This document shows positions 52,610 to 62,153 of a stretch of 64,000 nt of DNA, piece by piece. Positions within the stretch are counted from its first letter, which is position 1. Each line of letters opens with the position of its first letter. A program made the translations under genes and the position numbers. A model generated the notes under the pieces. It searched no databases and had not been told where the DNA came from. It saw only the letters and a program-made list of their open reading frames with translations. This stretch comes from Alteromonas profundi (lineage in GTDB: Bacteria > Pseudomonadota > Gammaproteobacteria > Enterobacterales > Alteromonadaceae), in the NCBI RefSeq assembly GCF_010500865.1, contig NZ_JAAAWN010000010.1, positions 62,001 to 126,000 on the forward strand, in the 5' to 3' direction.

Positions 52610-53940
52610 GTTGGTAATCTCATACAGCGTGTATTCTCAATATCACTTTTAAAATTATCACTCTGCGAAGCATCAAAATATGTCATACAATCAAGCAAGT
52701 TTACTTTAACCGCCAATTTGTCTACCGACTCACTTTCATTAGTACAGAACGCATTTATCGTATCTGTTAGTATTTGCGTGGCAATAAAACAAGTGTGATG
52801 CTGCATGACATAGTCACGGGGCGCGTATTTTTGGTAATTTTCGAGCATCGATTTAATATTGCTAGCTAGCGCTTTTTCTTCGCTCCATATCCCAGTTTTA
52901 TCATTTATATAGGGATACTTCATTCCGTAGTTAAAGCCTTTACGTATAATACAAGGTACGTCACTAAACATCCCTTCGATAATACTTCTATTTAAACCTT
53001 CAAAACGAGACCATAGCAAGTTAATTTTTGACCGCTTTAATAGTGCGCCCACTTCGGTTGGGGGAATTTTTTCGTGATATTCTAGTAAATCATCCACGTT
53101 ATAATAGCTGGCTAATGCCTTGATATCATCCAGCGTCATCTCAACGTTATAACCAACGAGCGCAACTTTTAAATGGGGGTGGCTTTGCTTTAATTGTCGA
53201 AGCGCATCAAAAATACGATAGTGACGTTTGAAGTAAGTCCAGCTAGAAATAACTATGATATCAATGTCTTTTTTACACCCCATGGCCGGCTTAAAATTAC
53301 GATGGTCGACCCACCAGTTTGAGCTTAAGGGGACAGGTTTAAGGTTTGTTTCGATATCGTTTAAAAACTTAGTATCTCGCGCTTCATACGCCATAACGAA
53401 TACAGGCGCATTAAGGGTTGCGTAAGCTAAAATGCCAGGCTCACAGGTCCCGGCCCAACTTGGCTCGAGAACGATATGGTAGTGCTCTGAAAGTGCATTC
53501 ATGTCGTAAAATTTAAAAAGAAGGGGAAAGTAATAGCTGTATTTTATGAGCAGTACACCTTTTTGCCCTTTATTGTAGCGTTTCAAAAACAAACAAACGC
53601 CATCGAAAAGCAGCTGTGGATCAGCAAAAAATTTCTTTGTATTAGGCTTGGGCTCAAGTGAATCAACCAATTGCTCAATAAATAGTTCCCTATTTTCAAT
53701 CGTATTTTTACCTTTAAATAACGTATTTTGAACAATCTTTAGAATGATTTTTTCCGATCCCCACCACCCACTTCTGTGAACTTTTGACGCTAGTTCAATT
53801 GCACGTAGTATTTTTTTTGTTCGATAGAGGAAAGCTATTTGCGCGGCCAGTAATAGAACAATGGGAAATTGAAGTAGTGGAATATCATATTTAACAAACT
53901 CTGTTAACTTGCTTTTTATTTCATATATTTTGGCGTGCAT
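52606..53940 (-). CDS. GT4-like glycosyltransferase with N-terminal hydrophobic segment
   Basis: A 444-residue protein from ATG 53940. A hydrophobic stretch at about residues 22-38 probably ties it to the inner membrane. The C-terminal GT-B domain has IIVISSWTYFKRHYRIFDAL, KVALVGYNVEM, LLEYHEKIPPTEVGALLKRSKINLLWSRFEGLNRSIIEGMFSDVPCI, the last carrying the conserved E-x7-E motif. Its large N-terminal half is not typical. It shares an ATGA overlap with the next gene and is probably part of the same assembly series. Confidence 0.72.
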   Translation of the reverse strand: MHAKIYEIKSKLTEFVKYDIPLLQFPIVLLLAAQIAFLYRTKKILRAIELASKVHRSGWWGSEKIILKIVQNTLFKGKNTIENRELFIEQLVDSLEPKPNTKKFFADPQLLFDGVCLFLKRYNKGQKGVLLIKYSYYFPLLFKFYDMNALSEHYHIVLEPSWAGTCEPGILAYATLNAPVFVMAYEARDTKFLNDIETNLKPVPLSSNWWVDHRNFKPAMGCKKDIDIIVISSWTYFKRHYRIFDALRQLKQSHPHLKVALVGYNVEMTLDDIKALASYYNVDDLLEYHEKIPPTEVGALLKRSKINLLWSRFEGLNRSIIEGMFSDVPCIIRKGFNYGMKYPYINDKTGIWSEEKALASNIKSMLENYQKYAPRDYVMQHHTCFIATQILTDTINAFCTNESESVDKLAVKVNLLDCMTYFDASQSDNFKSDIENTRCMRLPT

Positions 53941-54045
53941 GTTTTATACTTCTAGTTTGTTTAATTCGTTATTTTACTTTTTTGATGCAAAACGTCCACC
54001 GAGGTAAATAGCCCCTAGGATCTCATCGTACATCGGCGTAAATAT

Positions 54046-55431
54046 TTATTGGTGTACTTTGTAAACTAAAAACAATGGGGCTCGGTTATACGCGTGCAAG
54101 TTATCTCCATTTCTTATTGAGATGAAAAGGCGGTCATTGTATTTGTCGAAAGAGCCGCTTGTAATTGCGACGCTTTCGATACTTTCGGGCAGGGGAAATA
54201 GACCGTAGTCATAAGGTTCAACATCGTGGGGCGCCATCAGTCCTAGTTTTACTTTTACGAGGTCGCTTACGTCCCATGCCCAATAATATGGGTAGGTATC
54301 ACTAGCGTCCTTAGCACATTGCCCTCCACATTCGTTGCCATTATTCTGAATAATTTTATAACCGATACCCGATTCATGGCCACCTGAAAAACCAATCGTT
54401 AGGTAGGTGCGTGTGTTAGGTATGATAAAGCCATACGCGGCGTTTGATAGGATAGTCCATAATTTATTCCTTCCATCGCGATTGTATAAAATATTATTTA
54501 CATCCGTTACGATTGGATATGTGTTTTTATCCCGTAATATTTGTTTTAATGAAAAGTCTAGAAGTGGCGTAGTGGGGATCTTACCTGAAGGAGCATAAAT
54601 TACGTCCTCTCGCGCATCAAAAGAGAATGCTGTTGGGCCCACAGAAAGACGAGAAATGATAGACGCAAACGGCTGAGAACCAGCGAGGTGCGTACCTCCT
54701 AAAAGCGACTGTAATTCCTCTGGGATTTCACTTATCCAGCCTGCCGCATGCGCTGCGCCTTCAAGCTGATAAGGACCGAAAACTTTGCTATTAGAAAGAT
54801 CTTTAGAATTCCAGAATATAATACTGGTATCTGTCTCTCTACCACTTGCATCATACCAGTTGATATAATTAAGCATTAGCGCGTTGTCAATCTTAGCCAA
54901 ACCTGTGGGCCTGAAGTAGTTATTAATTCCCGTGTCTACGCGGTCGGTATTATAAAATTCAGTGAATAATTGGCGCGGGTTTTCAGCTATTGCAAATTTA
55001 CTAATATCCGAAGTTTTTATAATATCAGGCACGGTGAATTCGGCAATTGGGCTAGTTTTTTGATTACCGATAACATAAACGGAATTTCGCTTTGGATCAT
55101 AGGTAAACACACCGTATGAATAGTTAAAGGAAGCAGACTGTGAATTCCCAAATTGGCCCAATGACACTCGAAAGCCGCCTGCATAAGACAAAACATCAGT
55201 TGTTACCCGTGGTAGGTCAATCAATGCATCAAGCGCAAAAGCCCAATCACAATGCTGTTGCTCATTTGCGGCATGTCGCTTCAGAGCTGGCGTAAATTCA
55301 GTTAACGATGTCTTCGATAATAATTCGAGACATTGTGATTTAGCTGAATTTCGACTATCAGATGCCAAGGCTGTAGGCAGTATTATCCAACAAAGTGCAA
55401 TCAATAAACTAAGACGCGCTAATATTTTCAT
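54046..55431 (-). CDS. Exported protein of unknown function in the polysaccharide locus
   Basis: A 461-residue protein with a signal peptide (MKILARLSLLIALCWIILPTALA-S). It overlaps the 3' end of the upstream GT4 gene by 23 bases, so it belongs to the operon. The mature protein is beta-rich, with repeated patterns of the kind seen in beta-propellers (YSYGVFTYDPKRNSVYVIGNQ, TAFSFDAREDVIYAPSGK, YNDRLFISIRNGD) and a small Cys cluster (NECGGQCAKD). It has no PEP-CTERM tail. It could bind or process the polysaccharide outside the cytoplasm, but I can assign no family. Confidence 0.7.
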   Translation of the reverse strand: MKILARLSLLIALCWIILPTALASDSRNSAKSQCLELLSKTSLTEFTPALKRHAANEQQHCDWAFALDALIDLPRVTTDVLSYAGGFRVSLGQFGNSQSASFNYSYGVFTYDPKRNSVYVIGNQKTSPIAEFTVPDIIKTSDISKFAIAENPRQLFTEFYNTDRVDTGINNYFRPTGLAKIDNALMLNYINWYDASGRETDTSIIFWNSKDLSNSKVFGPYQLEGAAHAAGWISEIPEELQSLLGGTHLAGSQPFASIISRLSVGPTAFSFDAREDVIYAPSGKIPTTPLLDFSLKQILRDKNTYPIVTDVNNILYNRDGRNKLWTILSNAAYGFIIPNTRTYLTIGFSGGHESGIGYKIIQNNGNECGGQCAKDASDTYPYYWAWDVSDLVKVKLGLMAPHDVEPYDYGLFPLPESIESVAITSGSFDKYNDRLFISIRNGDNLHAYNRAPLFLVYKVHQ

Positions 55432-56521
55432 AAAGTTCCCTGTATGCCGCGTTCATGCATTTTACGTCAAACTTTTCATCGAAAATTTGCCTGGCTTGTG
55501 TTGCCATTATTGCCTGCTGCTGTGGGTCTTCTAGTAGCGCGACAATAGCGTTTGCGAAGGCGTCAGCGTTGTCATTTTCCACTACCATTCCAGATACCTT
55601 GTGTTTGACTATTTCGGGGTTTCCTCCAGCGTCAGTTACCACGCACGGTTTCGATAATGACATGGCCTCTAGTAGGGTCATCGACGTCCCTTCACTTAAT
55701 GAAGATAGCACAAACACATCGAAAAGGTTGATATAGTCGGTGGGATTGGTTTTGTACCCTACAAACCTAACAAAGTTACCAATATTTAATTCTTCGGTAA
55801 GTAATTCAAGTGTCTGTCGCATTTCACCATCACCCACTATAACTAAATATGTTTGTGGAATTCGCTCACAGATTATCGAAAATGCACGTAGTAACATAAC
55901 GTGGTTTTTTATTGGGTCTAAGCGCGCTACTGTGCCTATTACATTTGCTTCAGGGGGGAGGGTGAGCTCTGTTCTTAGCGCAGTTGTTTTAGTTGTAACT
56001 GCACTTAAGGGTTTGATGCCATTATAAATAGTTTGAATTTTATTTATGGGGATATGTTCAAATTTGGCTACTGCTTGTTTTGTAGCGTCAGAGATGGCTG
56101 TTACTGCATGGGTGCAACGAGATAATAAGGGGTTAACGAGTTTCCGTTTCCACGTTGTGGAGTCGGGGTAAAAGCGGCCGTGTTCGGTAAAAACCACCTT
56201 AGCAGACGTAAATAGCGCCGCCATTGTTCCGTAAACCCATGGCGTGTATTGGTGGCAGTGAACAACATCTATTTTATGGTGTTTAATGTGCTTTCTTATT
56301 GCCGTAATTATGCTCACGTCAAAACCTGGCGTTCGCGCTTTAGTTGAAATAGGCACACCTTTCTTTTTGAGCTGCTCTCCCCAAGGGCCTAACGGCGATT
56401 CGATACAAAATATAGACATATGCTTTGAGGGATCGGTGTTGCCTTCTATGAGGTTTTTTATCACCATTTCGGTGCCGCCGATGCGCATATCGAAAGTTAC
56501 ATGAAGTATGTTCATTCGCAT
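55409..56521 (-). CDS. GT4 glycosyltransferase (XrtA-associated, TIGR03088 type)
   Basis: A 370-residue GT-B glycosyltransferase. ATG 56521 or ATG 56515 could be the start; both overlap the amidotransferase stop. It opens with the family motif ILHVTFDMRIGGTEMVIKNLIEG and has DVVHCHQYTPWVYGTMAALF, VVFTEHGRFYPD, IGTVARLDPIKNHVMLLRAF and the E-x7-E region SLSEGTSMTLLEAMSLSKPCVVTDAGGNPEIV. This is the pattern of the PEP-CTERM/EpsH1-linked sugar transferases. Confidence 0.9.
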   Translation of the reverse strand: MRMNILHVTFDMRIGGTEMVIKNLIEGNTDPSKHMSIFCIESPLGPWGEQLKKKGVPISTKARTPGFDVSIITAIRKHIKHHKIDVVHCHQYTPWVYGTMAALFTSAKVVFTEHGRFYPDSTTWKRKLVNPLLSRCTHAVTAISDATKQAVAKFEHIPINKIQTIYNGIKPLSAVTTKTTALRTELTLPPEANVIGTVARLDPIKNHVMLLRAFSIICERIPQTYLVIVGDGEMRQTLELLTEELNIGNFVRFVGYKTNPTDYINLFDVFVLSSLSEGTSMTLLEAMSLSKPCVVTDAGGNPEIVKHKVSGMVVENDNADAFANAIVALLEDPQQQAIMATQARQIFDEKFDVKCMNAAYRELYENISAS

Positions 56522-58410
56522 TCAGCCTGTTGCACTGCATAATTGTTGTACCAAAGCTGGAACATTAACATGCTCCAAAGCAAGATACCGTGATTGGCGC
56601 TATTTTGTTGATGCTCATTCCACAGCTTTTCAATTTCGCTTTGGCGGAAAAACTCTTTTAACCCTGCCGAGCTTCGCAATACATTGGTAACAGCCATATC
56701 TTTTAATTCATTTCTAAACCAGTCGTCTAATGGGGTGCTAAACCCCATTTTCTTTCTATAAAGCAAAGTGTCGGGAATGAAGGGTTTAAAGACTTCTTTT
56801 AACAAATATTTCTTCTCGCCGTTTCGGTACTTTTCCTCGGAAGGGAGCGTAGCGGCGAACTCAGCCACTTGATAATCTAAAATCGGCGCCCGCACCTCTA
56901 ATGAATTAGCCATACTCATACGATCTACTTTCACCAATATATCTCCTGTCATATAGGTTTTTATATCGGTATATAAAATTTTACTTAAGTGATCGGGGCC
57001 ATCGGCTTTGTTATACATTTCTATGGTGTAATGACTAGGATGATAGTTATCTAACTGCTGTGCTACTTCTGGCCTTACAAGCTTTTCCCACGCTTCATCA
57101 GTCATCATGCTATTAGTGATATAGAAACCCATTGCAGGGTCGTGGGAAAGGCTGGTTAATAGCGACTTCGCCTTGCGTCCAACATGTCCGGGTATCTTAC
57201 CTGCAAGCTTTGCGAGGGAAGGGAAAACAGACTTTCGGATAGCACTAGGGAATTTGCTTCGAAGTTTATTTTCAATGTTGTCAGTCGTGTATTTTTCGTA
57301 GCCTGCGAATAGTTCATCTCCACCATCCCCAGCCAGTGCTACAGTGACTTCTTTTCGTGCTAATTCTGATACAAAAAATGTTGGCACTAACGAGGGGTCA
57401 GCGAAGGGTTCATCGAAAAAACGGGCTATATATTCCAATCGTTCAGCAACGTTTTGGTGCACCGTATATTCATGATGTTCAGTTTGATATTTTTCGGCAA
57501 TTTCCCTAGCACAATCAGCTTCATTAAAAGCTTCATCGTCAAAACCAATAGTGCAGGTTTTGACTGGGGATTCGCTAGCTTGTGCCATCATTGCAACGAC
57601 ACCAGAACTATCCACGCCGCCACTTAGAAACGCGCCTAGAGGCACATCACTCACCATGCGTTGTTTAGTCGCTTGTTCTAATAGTACTTTAAGCGTGTCT
57701 TGATGGCTTTTCTCATCGCCAGATGCGCTATGTTTGAAGCTGATATCCCAGTATTCATGAATTGAAAAGCCATCGCTGTTTAACAGCATATAATGAGCGG
57801 GTGGAAGCTTATGAATATGGGTGAAAATACTTTTAGGATCCGGCACGTACTGATAGGCAAAAAAGTCGTATACCGCATCAAGACGTATATCGCGAGGGAT
57901 ATCAGGCAAAGCAAGAATGGCTTTTATTTCAGAACCAAACACAAATCTGCCTTCATGAGAGAAATAATAAAGGGGTTTTTTACCTAAGCGGTCTCGGGCA
58001 ATAAATAACTCCTGACGCTTTATATCCCACAGCGCAAACGCAAACATACCGTTAAGTCTATCTAGGCATTTAACTCCATCGCGTGCATATAGCGCTAAAA
58101 TTACTTCGGTATCTGTATGGCTGCTGAAACGAACGCCTTCTTTGATGAGTTCTTCACGTAATTCAAGGAAATTATAGATTTCTCCATTGAATACGATGAC
58201 CAATGACTCATCTGCAGAAAACATGGGTTGGTTACCCGCTTCTGACAAATCAAGAATACTTAACCTACGGTGGCATAAACCGACATGTTCATCTAAGTAA
58301 GTGCCACCCGCGTCAGGACCACGATGAAAAATAGCCTGCCCCATGGCGTTAAGTTCAGTATTCGTACCTTCCTGATGATGAAAGAGGCTAAAACCCGCTA
58401 TGCCGCACAT
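56512..58410 (-). CDS. Asparagine synthase-like amidotransferase (XrtA-associated)
   Basis: A 632-residue class II glutamine amidotransferase of the TIGR03108 type. The N-terminal Cys2 of MCGIAGFSLFHH is the glutaminase nucleophile, with FHRGPDAGG and FNGEIYNFLELR. The synthetase part has the ATP pyrophosphatase loop SGGVDSSGVVAMM (about residues 262-274) and AGDGGDELFAGYEKY. Members of this group in polysaccharide loci probably amidate a sugar carboxylate or related group instead of making asparagine; that role is inferred from linkage. Start ATG 58410 directly gives the essential Met-Cys. Confidence 0.92.
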   Translation of the reverse strand: MCGIAGFSLFHHQEGTNTELNAMGQAIFHRGPDAGGTYLDEHVGLCHRRLSILDLSEAGNQPMFSADESLVIVFNGEIYNFLELREELIKEGVRFSSHTDTEVILALYARDGVKCLDRLNGMFAFALWDIKRQELFIARDRLGKKPLYYFSHEGRFVFGSEIKAILALPDIPRDIRLDAVYDFFAYQYVPDPKSIFTHIHKLPPAHYMLLNSDGFSIHEYWDISFKHSASGDEKSHQDTLKVLLEQATKQRMVSDVPLGAFLSGGVDSSGVVAMMAQASESPVKTCTIGFDDEAFNEADCAREIAEKYQTEHHEYTVHQNVAERLEYIARFFDEPFADPSLVPTFFVSELARKEVTVALAGDGGDELFAGYEKYTTDNIENKLRSKFPSAIRKSVFPSLAKLAGKIPGHVGRKAKSLLTSLSHDPAMGFYITNSMMTDEAWEKLVRPEVAQQLDNYHPSHYTIEMYNKADGPDHLSKILYTDIKTYMTGDILVKVDRMSMANSLEVRAPILDYQVAEFAATLPSEEKYRNGEKKYLLKEVFKPFIPDTLLYRKKMGFSTPLDDWFRNELKDMAVTNVLRSSAGLKEFFRQSEIEKLWNEHQQNSANHGILLWSMLMFQLWYNNYAVQQAECE

Positions 58411-58440
58411 AAATCGTCCTTCTAACTACTTGGCGTCTCG

Positions 58441-59784
58441 TCAAATACCGTAGTGCGCTAAAATATCACTGTGTATCTGAGAAGGTTTAACCGTGTTTTC
58501 CGAATCTTTATTCGTTGGGCTAATGACATTTCTTTTCCAATAAATGCCGACCTGATTATGTTTTCCTGCTTTAGTCTCATTCATACGATAAAAAATATTA
58601 TTAAAGTTTCTTTTCGTATCATCATGTTCGCTAAGGTAGGTAGCTGCATCATCAATGTTCTTATTGCAGCGGCATTGCACAAATAGCAGATTTTCTTCTC
58701 TTGTTATTAAGAAGAGTTTTGTAGAGCCAACATTAAAGTATTTTTCGGAATCCATATAAAATTGACTGAGTTTGTCTTCAACACTAACGCAGTCGGCTTC
58801 ATTATTAAACTCTAATTGGAACTGTTCAGCCATTACTTGGTGAAACTTAAACTCTTCAGATATCCCGAACTCATTTTTCAAAGATATAGGGTCTTTAATA
58901 TTATAATAATGTCGTTCTACATCTAAATAAGGTTCTTGGCTTAGTGCAGTTATAAACATTATTGGATAATCATTTGGCAGCAACTTTAAGATCATTCCTA
59001 AAATATGATCAGTGTTTTTATAACCAATAAGGATTGAATCCTTATTCTCAGCTTGAGGCGAACTGTTCAATCCAAATTTTTCAGGTTCAAAATCTTTCCA
59101 ATAATGGTGCTGATAATGGGCTACTGTATTTGAAAAAAACGTCGAGAAATCAGGAGACTCTTTGACAAAGTGGTATTTGAAAACATCAAATTGAATGAGA
59201 TCCAGTAACATGGCTCTGCGCCATTTGTTAGCAGGGGCAATTTTTTCTCTAAGTAATTGGTGTGCCAGCTTAATTATTGTCGTGGGTTTTACGCCTTGCT
59301 TGAGTATACTCTTTATAAAACTTAAAGATGAAGTAGAGTTTCCACGACTGTAATTTTGCACTGCCGACGCTATATATGCGTGATATGTCTCAAGTTGCTT
59401 ATTGTTCTTGATATCCGTGTGGCTATTCCAAGGATCAGGAAGGAAAACGCCTTTAAAAGCATCGGAGTGAGCGCTATTCATGCTTCCGCATATCCAATTT
59501 TTACAATCAATATTTTCGGATAATACATCCCAAGTAAATTTGCCTGTATATTTGTGACCTTCATTGAGCTTTTGAATCTCATGTTCTTGCCGTTCAACTC
59601 CCGTATGAATGTCTACCCATTGAACCCAAGGGTTAAGATCTTCGCCAGAAGCGTCAGTTTTTGTTAAATGTAGGACCGACTCCTCCCTCAGCTTTTTAAA
59701 ATTCGGTAAGTGCCCTTCTTCCATAAAACGCTCTAATAAACTAGGGCATAGTTCATTAAACTCCAATACAAGTAACTTGTTCAC
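58441..59784 (-). CDS. Alkaline-phosphatase-fold protein with altered metal sites
   Basis: A 447-residue protein from GTG 59784, supported by AGGAGA seven bases upstream. The start LLVLEFNELCPSLLERFMEEGHLPNFKKLREES has the layout of alkaline-phosphatase/phosphodiesterase superfamily proteins, which usually carry an Asp metal ligand there; here the position reads EFNEL. The region that normally reads SDHG is LPNDYPIMFITALSQEPYLD. HYQHHYW is conserved-looking in the middle. The metal-dependent hydrolase chemistry may be lost or changed. It probably modifies or recognises a phospho- or sulfo-group of the polysaccharide or its lipid carrier (inference). Confidence 0.65.
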   Translation of the reverse strand: MNKLLVLEFNELCPSLLERFMEEGHLPNFKKLREESVLHLTKTDASGEDLNPWVQWVDIHTGVERQEHEIQKLNEGHKYTGKFTWDVLSENIDCKNWICGSMNSAHSDAFKGVFLPDPWNSHTDIKNNKQLETYHAYIASAVQNYSRGNSTSSLSFIKSILKQGVKPTTIIKLAHQLLREKIAPANKWRRAMLLDLIQFDVFKYHFVKESPDFSTFFSNTVAHYQHHYWKDFEPEKFGLNSSPQAENKDSILIGYKNTDHILGMILKLLPNDYPIMFITALSQEPYLDVERHYYNIKDPISLKNEFGISEEFKFHQVMAEQFQLEFNNEADCVSVEDKLSQFYMDSEKYFNVGSTKLFLITREENLLFVQCRCNKNIDDAATYLSEHDDTKRNFNNIFYRMNETKAGKHNQVGIYWKRNVISPTNKDSENTVKPSQIHSDILAHYGI

Positions 59785-59919
59785 GGGTATTCTCCTTTAA
59801 AACACTATTGCCTAATTTATGTTCTATAGTTAATTATTAATTTTAGGGACCGAATTTACCAATAGATAGCGTGAAATTAAGTACATCTATTTTTCACGTG
59901 AACTATGTTAACTGATAGT

Positions 59920-60981
59920 TTAAAGACTAATGTAGGGGCGGATAAACCCTCCTACCCGAACCGTTAATGCTAAAGGGAGTTTACACCATACTTTTTCTAC
60001 GAAGGGCCTTAGTCTACTATTTTTCTGAACCTGTGAGGGTTGTTTAAGTTGCTTCCCTTCGAGATCAAACCTATCCCATATCAATAACTGAGGTTCAGCT
60101 CCCCACTGCTTTTTAAATCGATAGGTCCCTTCATTGAACGTTGAGCGACCAAAATCAAAATGTTCTATGCCATTATTAGCGCAATGTTCAAGTAAAGACC
60201 AGTAAAGTAGCATATTGGGTGCAAGGCGGTTAAATTCGCGAAGTGTCGAGGCCCAAGGAATACTTGCTGTTTGCTTGTTACAAAGCACTATGCCCGCTCC
60301 TATAGGCTTTTCATCGTGAAAAACCACACTAATAATAGCGTTCTTGTCATAACCATCAACGATTTCTTCGAACCATCGCTTCGCATGAACAGGTGACCCA
60401 AGATCCCGCATGTTTTGGGCGTAGACATCGTAAAATTCATTGATTGAATTCTGTGTATTTCCTAATCGGACAGTCAGCCCATTTTTTTGTGCTTTCTTTA
60501 TCTGACTTCTAAGTTTTGACTTAAATGACTGAAGCAGAAGTTCACCAGAACTAGGTAGGGGCAGCACCATTCTCACTTTTTGCCCCGCTAACGCAGAAAG
60601 GTCGTAAGGAGCCGTCGTATGTTTACGCACTTCTAATATTCGACTACCTGAATTTTTACCTATATCACTCAAGCGTTGCTGCATTTGTTTGATGACTTCA
60701 GGCGCATCTGCTAATCCATGCCCCAGATCACAATAAGGAAGTGCGCATAGGTGCTTATGAGAAAAAGGCGACTTCATTAGTACAGCGGGAAATACCCCAC
60801 ATACTTGCTTATTAACCGAGTTAGTTGCAATAACACCTGCCATAGAATGTCCGTAAGCCGATTGCACAGCTTCTTGCCAGGCAAATCTATGATAGGGAGT
60901 ACTGTCAGGATGGTTATCTACGTATTCGTCCCAACGTAATTTGTCGGCTATGGTGGCAACATTTACCGTTAGTTCTACCAT
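59920..60981 (-). CDS. FemAB-related protein (XrtA-associated, TIGR03019 type)
   Basis: A 353-residue GNAT-like protein. It follows the FemAB pattern of exosortase loci: HRFAWQEAVQSAYGH near residue 26, LRSQIKKAQKNGLTVRLG near residues 150-170, FYDVYAQNMRDLGSPVHAKRWFEEI, AGIVLCNKQTASIPWASTLREFNRLAPNMLLYW and FDFGRSTFNEGTYRFKKQWGAEPQ. FemAB enzymes transfer aminoacyl groups from tRNA; here a peptidyl or aminoacyl modification of the polysaccharide or of a PEP-CTERM protein is plausible but unproven. A 59-base gap separates it from the GT4 gene upstream. Confidence 0.88.
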   Translation of the reverse strand: MVELTVNVATIADKLRWDEYVDNHPDSTPYHRFAWQEAVQSAYGHSMAGVIATNSVNKQVCGVFPAVLMKSPFSHKHLCALPYCDLGHGLADAPEVIKQMQQRLSDIGKNSGSRILEVRKHTTAPYDLSALAGQKVRMVLPLPSSGELLLQSFKSKLRSQIKKAQKNGLTVRLGNTQNSINEFYDVYAQNMRDLGSPVHAKRWFEEIVDGYDKNAIISVVFHDEKPIGAGIVLCNKQTASIPWASTLREFNRLAPNMLLYWSLLEHCANNGIEHFDFGRSTFNEGTYRFKKQWGAEPQLLIWDRFDLEGKQLKQPSQVQKNSRLRPFVEKVWCKLPLALTVRVGGFIRPYISL

Positions 60982-61040
60982 GTTTAAATTCCTTTGGCCA
61001 TAACCTGCGAAGGCGCGCTATCATCGCTTACCACGCAATA

Positions 61041-62150
61041 TTACCCGCCCTGGTTACCTTGTGTAAGCCGTTCAAATAAATCCAAGTATTCATTTGCCAT
61101 ACGCTGTGCAGAAAAGTGTCTTTCGACAAAGGCTTTCGCATTTGCGGCTAATTGTTGGGCTCGAGCTTCATCAGTTAATAGGCTCTGCCAATCTTGTAAT
61201 AGTTGTTCGCGGTCATGAAGCGGTGCCAGTAACCCCGACTCATTGTGCGTAATTAGTTGGTCTATACCCGCAATATCGTAAGCCGATACGGGAATTTCCA
61301 TTGCACAGGCTTCCATTAAACAGCGTGGGATGCCCTCTAGTGTAGACGTCATAACAAACAGGTCGAAATCTCTCAGTAGCTGGAGGCGATCGTTACGAAA
61401 ACCCAGAAACCTTATATTTTGGCTACTTTTTAGCGTGCTCGCATATTTTTCAAGCGAAGGTCGTTCTTCACCGTCGCCGAGTAAAACCAGTTCAATATCT
61501 TGACGTATACTAAACAACTCATCAAAACAGGCTAACAGGGCGGTAATATTCTTTCGACTTATCATTTGGCCAACAAAGCCAATGGTTTTAATTTTTTTAT
61601 GCTCGCTGGCTTTGGTTAACCTTACTTCTTCAACTTCAGAGAGGTCTACGCCGTTTTGAATGTATTCTAGTTTATGTTTTGGAATATTGAATTTTTCAAC
61701 ATCGTTCATCAATTGTTTTGAAAGCGGCACCACTTTGTCAGTAAACCGCATCGCTTGACACCCTAGCCAAATGAATAAGCGAAGCTTAATATCTGCAGCG
61801 TTCTCGAAACCGTGGGGTGTCACTACACAAGGGATCCCTGCTTTTTTCGCAGCCATAACACCTAAAATGTCTGATTTGTATCCGTGGGTATGTATAACGT
61901 CGATATTATTTTTTTTGATCACGTCGGCAAGCTTTTTAATTGCAGTCAAATCAAACCTGCCATTCATAGGGATTTGATGCACCTTTCCTAGTGAAGAAAA
62001 TTGCTTTACCAACTCAAGTTCTTCTGTTCCTGGTTCTAGTGTCACCACAAGTTCACTTTGCACATGCGGCGGAAGGTGTTTTGATAAAGCCAACACCCAC
62101 CGTTCAGCGCCATAAAAGCCAGTTGAACATATAAATTGCAATACTTTCAT
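61041..62150 (-). CDS. GT4-family glycosyltransferase
   Basis: A 369-residue GT-B enzyme: VLQFICSTGFYGAERWVLALSKHLP at the N-terminus, DVIHTHGYKSDILGVMAAKKAGIPCV, TIGFVGQMISRKNITALLACF, and the E-x7-E motif STLEGIPRCLMEACAMEIPVSAYDIAGIDQLI. It should use a nucleotide sugar to extend the lipid-linked repeat unit on the cytoplasmic face. It starts three bases after the stop of the GT2 gene, so the two are co-translated. Confidence 0.9.
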   Translation of the reverse strand: MKVLQFICSTGFYGAERWVLALSKHLPPHVQSELVVTLEPGTEELELVKQFSSLGKVHQIPMNGRFDLTAIKKLADVIKKNNIDVIHTHGYKSDILGVMAAKKAGIPCVVTPHGFENAADIKLRLFIWLGCQAMRFTDKVVPLSKQLMNDVEKFNIPKHKLEYIQNGVDLSEVEEVRLTKASEHKKIKTIGFVGQMISRKNITALLACFDELFSIRQDIELVLLGDGEERPSLEKYASTLKSSQNIRFLGFRNDRLQLLRDFDLFVMTSTLEGIPRCLMEACAMEIPVSAYDIAGIDQLITHNESGLLAPLHDREQLLQDWQSLLTDEARAQQLAANAKAFVERHFSAQRMANEYLDLFERLTQGNQGG

Positions 62151-62153
62151 AAT

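Noticed and set aside
54046..55431. PEP-CTERM substrate
   Set aside because: The C-terminus ends in a polar LFLVYKVHQ-type stretch with no PEP motif, helix and basic tail.
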